This document shows, piece after piece, positions 51,396 to 64,000 of a DNA stretch of 64,000 nucleotides. The stretch covers positions 464,612-528,611 of the forward strand of contig QANU01001262.1 in the NCBI GenBank assembly GCA_003254905.1, written 5' to 3'. Numbering within the stretch: the stretch's first letter is position 1; each line of letters begins with the position of its first letter. This DNA is from Nissolia schottii. Its lineage: Eukaryota > Streptophyta > Magnoliopsida > Fabales > Fabaceae. The notes under the pieces are model-generated. The model was not told where the DNA came from. It ran no database searches and worked only from the letters and a program-made list of their open reading frames with translations. A program made the position numbers and the translations under genes.

Positions 51396-51903
51396 AATTG
51401 GGCGTCGCCCATGCCTTTACAGGCCTTGCCTTTTTCTTAATTTAGAATGGTAGACCAAAAACAAGGATTGACATGTTTTCAACCGTTTACCTCCTTCTTA
51501 TTATTATAAATTGAAGTACATAATATTAATAATACAATAGTAATAACAACATGATTTTAGTCAAGAGGTCTTATTCGGTTCGAACATAACTGCCTCTTGT
51601 GAGATGATACTTATAGTCTAAACCAAAAAATAATAACATGCTTCTAAATGTACCACAATTGATTAATTGTTGTATATATTGTTTTGTAAATCGGAATATG
51701 TAGTTATGTTATTATTCTATGATTAGGAATCGTTTCTCTTTTCTGTCTCTATATTATATAGTTCGCAGCTTGTAACATAAAGAGCAGACAAAATGAGACA
51801 GCATCAAACATGCAGGGTGAAACCAGCTGCCATGCCGACCGTCTCTGCCAGTTTACTACTAACAGATCGAAGGATCGAGTACACTACACTGACATCACCA
51901 TAA

Positions 51904-51904
<1 letters not shown>

Positions 51905-51943
<39 letters not shown>
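51905..51943. repeat. (CT)n microsatellite
   Basis: About 19 CT units just beyond the stop codon of the GA2ox gene, within its likely 3' UTR. Confidence 0.9.
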
Positions 51944-51944
<1 letters not shown>

Positions 51945-52000
51945 AACTTCACACACAATATGACATATCCTAGTTGTAGTGCCTTGTTCACACATTACTA

Positions 52001-55000
52001 CTAAGTGACGAGAAACCTTGGGAGGCCAATTTTGGAACCCAGCTTCAGAACATCGTCTCGAACTTGTTGTCTGTACTCCTGAAAGCTAAACTTCCTGTAG
52101 ACAGAGGGCTCTGATCTTGATCTGCAACTCTCTATCACCGTCTCATTTGAAGGGCAAAAGAAATACGCCGTCGAGAACCTTTCCGCCTTCGGGTTCGTCA
52201 CTACTCGGTGCTCAACACTCTTGTAGACCCCGTTGCTCCACGCCTGCCGCATCAATTCATTATTCATTATTATATGAGTTTCAACGACCACATACTAATT
52301 AATTTAAAACCGTGCCATTATCTAGGAGACAATGTAATTAGTAGGCCAATTGACTTTGTTTAGTTAATTATTACGTTTTATCAATTGAATTTATTCTATC
52401 ACATTTCAAATCGCTATATCAATTCTGTTAATTTTTTAGGTATGGACTGAATTGATAAACAAAATAAATGTAATGGACAATACAAAGTTTATTTTGCCAA
52501 ATTAGTACTAAAATAGTACCTGGAATAAGTCACCAATGTTGATTATAAGAGCATCAGGGTTCGGTTTAACAGCAATCCACTTCCCATCTTTGACCAATTG
52601 CAAGCCTCCCACCTGATCTTGATACAATATGGTGAGGAAGTCACTATCTGTATGCGGCATCAGACCGTGAATAGCAGAAGCCACTGGGCACGGAGGATAT
52701 CGGTTCAACCGGAGGTAACACGTGTTTGGCAGGCAATTCTCCTTAAAGAAACTTGACTTATGGCCCATTATTTTCTCTGCCAGGATATCGGCTAATGTTT
52801 CTGCAAGGCTGGACACTGTGCTAGCAAACTGTTCGAATATTGTTGAACTGCAGAAAAACATATATCCACCATTAGAAATTAATTAATGATTGATTCGTTA
52901 CATTAATTTGTCTATGGTTGCGTGGTGATTAGGTAAGGAATGATTCTAATATAGTAGTATATAATTAATGTTTATGTATACTGATTGTTTTTAATTTAAT
53001 TAATCATGAATTGATTGATTAAATGGTATCAGTGTACCATGCCTGATGAGTTATATAGGCTCAAGCAGCAGATTGGCAACGTTCACGTGAGAAACTGTGG
53101 GATATATATAGGTCAGGGGATCCATAAGGTAGCAAAGGCAACGTGCATAGGGAATTTGTGTGAACAAGTTGGGGGGTAGGAGAAAAGACAATGTCTGTGT
53201 CATGTGAGGGTTTAGTGAGTAAATTAAATTAATTAAATGTTAACTAACGAATAATGTATGTAAGGGCAAAGCAAGACCACACATGATGGAACTGAACAAA
53301 TTAATGCGAAGGAGTACTGGTGTGGCACGAGAAGTTGACTAAACATGATCAATTCGGCCATGTGTAACGTACCTATAGGCCTGGCTTTAGCTCTGTGAAG
53401 CAGAAAGATCTGCTGCTCTCTCTCTCTCTCTCAGAATGATACTTGAGCTCATGTATGAATGAGGGGGCCATAACGAAGATTGCAGGTTGATCATGAAAAA
53501 AGTTAAGACAAGGACAAGGCTAGCTAGCTAGGTCGTGATGTGTCTTACCTAGAGCCACTCTAAGATGGTCCAAATAAAAAGTTGCAGAGATTTTAATTTC
53601 ATTGGAGTTCAATTAACAGGACAAGGTTGCATACAACGAAATATAACATCCAATAAATTTCACCGAAACTAGCGACACCATCTTCTAACTGCTATTTTTA
53701 TTTAAACACTAAATCACATGTTCATTTTGTTATGGAAATATATACCAACTATGTAGGTTGTTGTGAATTTAATTAATTAAACATAAGGGAACAAACATTT
53801 TTTTTGTACAAGAAGAAAACTACATTCAAATTGTGGATATTATAACAAATATTAAATCACATATTATATATACACATTAAAAACAACAATGCAGCTAGGG
53901 ATATAATCCAAATGCTATGAATTATACTGTCAACTCATAGTTTATATAGTGACATTAAACATATAAACTTTTATATACCTATATATGCACAATCTTTTTT
54001 ACATACATGTACAAACTTTTATAAATACAAAATTAAATCAATCTGGATTTATGACGCATTAAATAGTTAAAAGTAACTATCGCACTATCTCTTCTCTCAA
54101 CTCACATTCTAAGTGCGTGGATTCACTCTCTACCTTGCACAAACATTTGAAAATATGTGCACAAACTTTTGAACTGTGCACAAACTTTTCAACAGTCAGA
54201 AACAAAAATATGACAGAAACGAAGACGAAAAATAAAACTTTTGTACTCACATGCACAAATTTTTTAATATACATGTACAAACTTTTGACCGATCAAACAT
54301 GCACAAATTTTCCTACACACATACACAAACATTTGAGAAACAAAAAACAACGAATATGAGAAAAACGAAAATGAAAAGTCTTGGATTCATAAAGAATAAG
54401 ATGAAAACGAAAACAAAAACGATGGAAGATTGAGGAAGAAGAGAAAAAAATAAAGAATAAGAAGGAAAAAAAAAACGCTTATTAAATAAAGTGTGTTGTA
54501 TAACAATGAGCAGATTTTAAATTAGTCAGCTAACCATTCTCTAAAAACAATATACATACACATATAATATAAAAAAAAAATCAAAATAAATATCTCGATT
54601 GATGATATTGAGAGGCAGCCAAAAATATGAGGGAATGAAAACCGAAAACATATGTAATGAAAAACAACAGACAAAACCAAGAAAAAAGAAGAAGAAGATG
54701 AATGATTTTGTATATAGTAGTACCCAAGAGTGTTGGATGGTGGAGTAGTGGACGCTATGATATCGGTGAGAGGAATATGAAAAGCCTCAGACCAAGATAA
54801 CTGACTAATGCAGGTGGCAGTTGGTGCTCCCCAACGGTATGTACCGGCGGAGAAGCGGCTGCCCTCTCCGGTCTTCATGTGAAAGGGCTGCTTGAACAGC
54901 TTCTCCTGCTCACTCCTCAGCCTCCTCAGCATCTCCCTCGAGATTCCATGGTTCACTACCTGGAAGAATCCCCACTCCTTGGAAGCCCTACCTATCTCCC

Positions 55001-55166
55001 ACTTGCACTCTTCCCTCGCCGCCTCCTCACCGTCCTCTAACCGCCTCAGATCGATCACCGGAAGCTCGCATTCCTCGACCACCCCCGCCACCGACTCTTC
55101 TTCTTCGGTCTTGTGGAAGAGTGTCCTGTATGTCTCCACAAAGGGTGGGTCCGAGACTGAGCCCAT
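52001..55166 (-). CDS. GA2OX8: Gibberellin 2-beta-dioxygenase, C20-GA class (GA2ox7/8-like)
   Basis: A 2-oxoglutarate/Fe(II) dioxygenase that 2-beta-hydroxylates gibberellins and so inactivates them. Three exons join in frame: 54724-55166, 52520-52847, 52001-52243, giving 337 aa. Iron ligands are His213 and Asp215 (MPHTDSDFLTIL) and His269 (VEHRVVTN); Arg279-x-Ser281 (RFSTAYFF) binds 2-oxoglutarate. WGFFQVVNHGIS and NTCYLRLNRYPPCP are family hallmarks. YRWGAPTATCISQLSWSEAFHIPLTDI is typical of the C20-GA class rather than the C19 class. The start at 55166 (MGSVSDPPFVETYRTLF) follows a 5' UTR with (GA)n. Intron 1 is about 1.9 kb and holds a dispersed repeat. The number 7 or 8 cannot be separated without a tree. 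Confidence 0.92.
53960..54480. repeat. Dispersed repeat, copy 2, in GA2ox intron 1
   Basis: It matches 37290-37760, with repeated GTGCACAAACTTTTGA, ACACATACACAAACATTTGAG and CATAAAGAATAAGATGAAAACG. It makes up over a quarter of the long first intron. Confidence 0.75.
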
Positions 55167-55179
55167 GCTTTTCTGCCCT

Positions 55180-55204
55180 GAGAGAGAGAGAGAGAGAGAG
55201 AGAC
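55180..55204. repeat. (GA)n tract in GA2ox 5' UTR
   Basis: About 12 GA units on the plus strand, hence (TC)n in the transcript leader, 15 bases before the start codon. CT-rich leaders are common in plants and this one is likely to be length-variable. Confidence 0.85.
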
Positions 55205-55299
55205 GTGATGCAAGGAGAGGGAGTGTTGTGCGAAAAGAAAAGTAAACGAGCGAAGGCTTTCTTTGATGAAGAAACAGAGACAAAGTGATATGATGACAA

Positions 55300-58200
55300 C
55301 CGTTTTTATTTTTTTTTTTCTGTTTATTTCGTCTTTGATGAAAACGCTTTAGACTTTGGAGACAAAGGTAGTTTGCATGTCTTTTTGTTCTGCAGAAAAA
55401 AAAAATTAAAAATAAAGATGCTCCCTCTTATCCTAGTTTTTTTTTTCTTTTACACTTTTTTAAATTAAATAGTTATATGAGCTCATGACACCTAAGATAT
55501 TTCATTGACTCACAAACTATTTATTATTAAATAATATTTTAATAAGATTTACGTCTTATTAAAATTTTATTAAGTGAATTACTATAATCAAATATATCAT
55601 CAATGAGAATTGCCAGCCAGAGGCATAAACTTTGTCACAACTTTATTGTGTGAATATTACAAGACATGATTACTGACCCGACCCCAATAACCGCCACGAT
55701 ATCACACCACTAAAATCATTATCCAATTATTTGAACCTCTAAACGGAATTTATTAATAAGTACAAAAGTGCGATGAATTGAAACTATTCTATTGTTTGCA
55801 ATATTGTCCGTCAATATTATATTTGTCCCTCTTTAATTTGTAAGGTGGCACATGTCTCCTTAATTTAATTTTTTAGAGTTTATACGTACATTCACCTTCT
55901 TTAACCCTAAATCCTATTTAGTTTTTATAAAAAAACTGAAAATGATTAATTTACCTCTTAATTTTTTATTTTATTTCTATTAATTTACCATGGAACATTA
56001 AAGAGTAACTATGAAAATTTTAAATTTACTCCTCAACTGGTAAACTATAATTAAGGTGACAAATATAATATTGTGGATCTCAAATATTATAATAAGGGAT
56101 AGAGGAAACCGAAATTTGGCAAAGAAGATAGATTAAAGCCCATATATAGCACCATAATTGTTTAAATTTTAGTAATAATACAGGTATAGAGAAGAGCCAT
56201 AGACAAGTAGCAGAACAAAGGTACATACGAAAATACCTACGGCAACAGACAACGAAGTATTTGTAAAATAGTCTCATTCAACTTTGTTAGGAAGCGCATG
56301 ATGACAGGTTTAATCCCTAAGAAGTCTCGTTGCTCGCATATTATCTGTTGAGTTATGTTATTCCAAATGACCTATTTATTGTAAAACATTATGTCAATTC
56401 ACACTACATATATTATTAAATGAAATTTTATTAAAATTCATATTTCAATATTATCTCATTTAATGATAAATTTAGAAGTGATGTTCTACCATAAATAAGT
56501 ATGCGTATCCTTTTTCTTAAACAAGTTGGTTATTTTGGGATTGGAGACCGGTCCACTCTAGCTACATATGGTCCGGATATAGCTAGTGGGTTGATTATAT
56601 GTTCAAGGCCCACAATTTCACCAATAAAAATCGTCTAAAATTTTCCAAAATCATAATAGACCTATTACAAATTCATAACAATAGTTGACCAAAAAAATTT
56701 CATAAGAATAGTACCTTTCCTTCAATAACTTGGTGGTCCGAAACCATATTTGCTGGTTTAATTGTATGAATTCCAATTTCATAAGATGACTACAAAGAAA
56801 CAAAATAGTATACATATATGTGCTAGCTACCAATATATGTCTGCAAATTGTACCGTATATATCAAGGATTTTAAAAAAATTGTGTCTCCACCTATGCTAG
56901 AAAGAGACTTGGACAAGGCACGGTAAGTCGGTAACGATAATAAAAGCTGTCTTTGTGTGTGTTTAACATGTTCAAATGGTGGCTGGATTCGGATTTTTCT
57001 GTCAACCATGTTAAACTTTTGGCCAATGATAAGAAGTTTCTAGATACTTAAAGTATTTTATCCTCTCACTCCACTTGGATTTTGATTGATACAAATTAAA
57101 GCTTTGAGGAAAACACATATATGTTACCAGCGAATCACTATTATATTAAACTACACCGCAAACAACCCAAAATTATTATAAAATTAATATATATATATAT
57201 ATATATATAGTAGCAGGCTCCTGATTAGTCAAAAGAATATAACTTTTTGTAGGTGATAAATAAAATAAGTAAGCTGTATTCTTCTTTTATCCACAAGAAA
57301 TAGAAGATATCATGTGCACACAATGTTGTGGGAAATTATTCTGAATCGATAATATGGTTGACAGAATATATAATATATAAATAAATATAAATAAGATTAT
57401 TAGACCTTCGGTTGACACATTCACATAGTCACATTTAACAAGAATAAATGGTCAGATATTCAAACCTAGAAACACGATCTGTTGACTTTCAAGTTCAAAA
57501 GTTTTATACTGCAAAGGGCATGTTGAAGAATTTTACGTGCTTTTATTTATATATATACACACACACACCTGGATGAGGACCTTTGTAAACCTAGTTATTA
57601 TCTGACTCCTATGCCATGCTTTCACTCGCATGCAAGTTCCAACAGGTGTGGCCAGCACTGATCAAGAATCCATAATTCATAAATTTAACACAATCGTCAG
57701 GTAACCATGATTTCCTGATGAAATTAAAAGGTTTTACGTGCATGAGGCCTAGAGGCTCAGGTTGGAGAATGCACAGGTGCATAAGAGATAAATGATAATT
57801 AAAAGTCCCATATTAAAAAAGTGGAAGAAAATAAAAAGACTTATAAATTGTGGGACTAAAAAAGAGCTCAAGGTTTGCCTTTTAGACTCAAAAAATTATT
57901 TAAGGCAATTGTCATAATAAAAATATGAAACTCAAGTCATACAACAATGCTCACCTATTATATATTATTAGGGATGACTAAAAAATAAATATGCATATAT
58001 AAATGTTATGGATAATTCTTTAAATTTATCTTAAAGGCTGACATAATTAATTAAGTTATTGAGGATAAATTTAACTAATATTAACAATTTTTAGACAAAT
58101 TTAAAAGTCTACCTTAACTTACAGGAGTGGGGTGCAGATCATCTTATTTAAGAGAAACTAAACTTTCTAGCTAGATGTTGACTTGAAAGATGCATTCTTA

Positions 58201-60251
58201 AAATCATTGGAAGAGAATTTTGATTTCAGACAACGTATAAGCTGACACTTATGAACATACCTTACCGAAGAGGAACTTTATATATCTGCAACACGCACTT
58301 AAATACAGAAGAAGAGTAACTTGCTTTGCTATGTATACATGAACGAACACTATACTCAAGCTAGCTAGGCTGTGTATAAGAAACAATTGAATTTGGCGAG
58401 ATTGGAGATAGACAACAATTTATAGGCAATAAGACCATATGCATCAATTATTGTCAATACTGATCATATAGGCAAAGGACATTTTCGATGATTGAAAGCT
58501 TATGCTGAAGAGAAAGACCACGCGGCTCATGTTGCTATCAGAGAAAAATATAGCTACTATCTACCTTAAAATTATACTTTTTTCTTCTCCAATATCTTAA
58601 TTTTCACTAGTTTTTCCTTTTGAAATAAATCTAAGCTATAGAATTTTTATTTTTATTTTTTTAAAAAAAGTGAAATAATCTATGCTATATATGTAATTCG
58701 TGCGAATTTACTTTATTTGGAGATAACAGGAAAGTAAAACAGTATATATTAAATTCGCGGACTGATTCAGTGATTAGGCAAACATACTATCACAAATTAA
58801 ATTTCAAGTTATCAATTTTTATTTTTAATTTTTGGAAATCATGGCATTTACATATAATATACATTTGTCAATTCCTTAATTATCCAATCATGAACTTTTC
58901 TTTCTTTAATTTGATGCAATATATGCTGAATAGTTTATACTACTAGGTAGTAGCTTAGTTGAGATGGAGAATGAGAGACTTGGAGTAATGATAACCATAT
59001 TCCACCTGATTGGTACAGCACAATATTGCAGTATCGGAATTATTAACTTTGATAATTATGTTTTACTATTTTTTTTTTCTTTCAACATTCAATTAATAAA
59101 AGTTTACCCGGAGGGGGGAAACGCGCATAGAAAGGGAGGGGGGCACATGTGGATGTGAGAAGTGCGTGTAGGTAGTGTGTGGAAAACGAAGAGGGGGCCA
59201 AAGCAAAGGGGAAAGTCCATGTCGGCACCCAAACGTGGCTCCATCTAGGGTCACATGCACGTCAACATTTCCCAATTGGACGAGATTGAATTGAAGGCAA
59301 GTGCATGTGCGTTGCTTTCATTAGAAAGGACATCAGAATCTGCTCTGCTGCACCACCATCCATGGCTCAATTCCTCCCATAGCATCAAAATATCCTTCCA
59401 TGCATTTTATGGGATTTTTTTTTCTCTCTATAATGTCGCATAGTTTTCATAATATTAGCAATTATATTATAACTGGTTCTCCCTAACCCTCCATCGTTTA
59501 GAAAATAGAAGGAAAAAAAAAATAGATTCTCTCACTAAAGTGATAATTTTATTTTAGAAGATAAAATAAATATTTTTATCATTAAATCATTAAAATAAAA
59601 ATAAATTTCAGTATTCACTTAAATAATCTAATAAAAAAATACTTATTTTACCATTAAAAAAAATCCTTACTTTAAAGATCTTTCCTCAACTCTTTTGTTA
59701 CTATCGCGTCTTCCTGGGGGAAGTAAAATAACAATATTAGACTGGCAAGTCTAAATTCTTAAATCAAAAATGTTATTTTATTTTAAAACTCATCCTCCCG
59801 ATTACTTTTTTTGGTAATTAAAAAATAAAATTAAATATAATTAATGTTTTAAAATCTTAAAAAGTAAATGATCTTTATTTCCTTTAATGGTCCTAATGAT
59901 TTAAAAGAATATAAAACTACTCTTATTAAATACTATTTAATTATAATTATTTTATTTTATTTTTTTAATTTTAATGAAATAAATGAGGTGTTGAAATGTG
60001 AAAAAGAACATAACACCGCTTTTTTTTTCTTTTCTTGGAGAGCATGTAAGAATTTTTTGATTATAAGGTGTGACATGGTGATAATTTATTGTCTTTTAAT
60101 CATGTGGTGTGAGTTCAATTTCATAAAAGTGGACAAACATTTCGTGGTTAGTAATTTACCAATTCGTGCGAGATTAGTTACCACAGGATACCTTAAGTTC
60201 ACCCACATATTTTGTCGGATAAGTCGGATTAGGATGAGATATCACATATCT
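55300..60251. other. AT-rich intergenic, no gene recognised
   Basis: It includes the GA2ox promoter side, a (TA)n tract at about 57187-57210 and a G-rich patch at about 59109-59215 (GGAGGGGGGAAACGCGCATAG). Short open frames such as 58964-59158 and 59255-59443 have no family features. A TTTAGAAGATAAAAT block at about 59553 recalls 42195 and 45340. Confidence 0.4.
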
Positions 60252-60254
60252 TTA

Positions 60255-64000
<3,746 letters not shown>

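Noticed and set aside
51804..52004. Frames around the (CT)n tract
   Set aside because: Low-complexity Glu-Arg/Ser-Leu repeats in the GA2ox 3' UTR.

Overview
This window is nuclear DNA from a flowering plant, most likely a eudicot. The evidence is AT-rich intergenic sequence, GT-AG introns, plant-only gene families (cysteine-rich receptor-like kinases, a YODA-type MAPKKK, a C20-type gibberellin 2-oxidase, a TIC32-like dehydrogenase, an LpxD-like acyltransferase), plant transposons and a nuclear piece of plastid DNA. One run of Ns (10469-10618) and a single n at 7189 show a draft assembly. I cannot name the species.

Layout. 0.6-1.8 kb: a NOPCHAP1-like gene (+) with an apparent one-base frameshift. 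2-16.7 kb: a tandem array of cysteine-rich receptor-like kinases (CRKs), all on the minus strand: a decayed copy (2.1-5.4 kb), an intact copy (6.5-9.5 kb, 7 exons, 660 aa) and a 5'-truncated copy (15.7-16.7 kb). A Mutator-like element (9779-13089, 10-bp target duplication) sits between the second and third. 16.9-19.0 kb: an intact 10-exon LpxD-like gene (+), whose promoter begins where the truncated CRK breaks off. 19.6-20.2 kb: an NDR1/HIN1-like membrane protein (-). 20.3-26.2 kb: gene-poor, with an Ulp1-protease-like relic, tandem repeats and a LINE scrap. 26.2-32.7 kb: an intact YODA-like MAPKKK (+, 11 coding exons, 847 aa). 33.2-36.2 kb: a TIC32-like dehydrogenase pseudogene (-). 37-46 kb: a transposon graveyard with a second Ulp1-like relic, a Tourist-like MITE, a 282-bp foldback element with 9-bp duplications, a 22-bp GC-rich minisatellite, and a copia remnant with its 3' LTR. 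47.3-49.7 kb: an unnamed small membrane protein gene (+, 222 aa). 52.0-55.2 kb: a GA 2-oxidase (-, 337 aa) with a repeat in its first intron. 55.3-64 kb: AT-rich, with a PIF/Harbinger-like element (60255-61372) carrying a plastid psbB fragment against its right terminal repeat.

The genes do not form one pathway. They cover perception at the cell surface (CRK), MAPK signalling (YODA-like), hormone turnover (GA2ox), a mitochondrial lipid-A-like pathway enzyme (LpxD2-like) and nucleolar assembly (NOPCHAP1-like). The least ordinary structures are transposon-borne: the psbB capture, the Mutator-like terminal repeats whose inner palindromic block is flipped between the two ends, and the foldback MITE with tandem repeats in both arms. 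All gene models were read by eye from splice signals and protein family knowledge; no alignment or database search was run.
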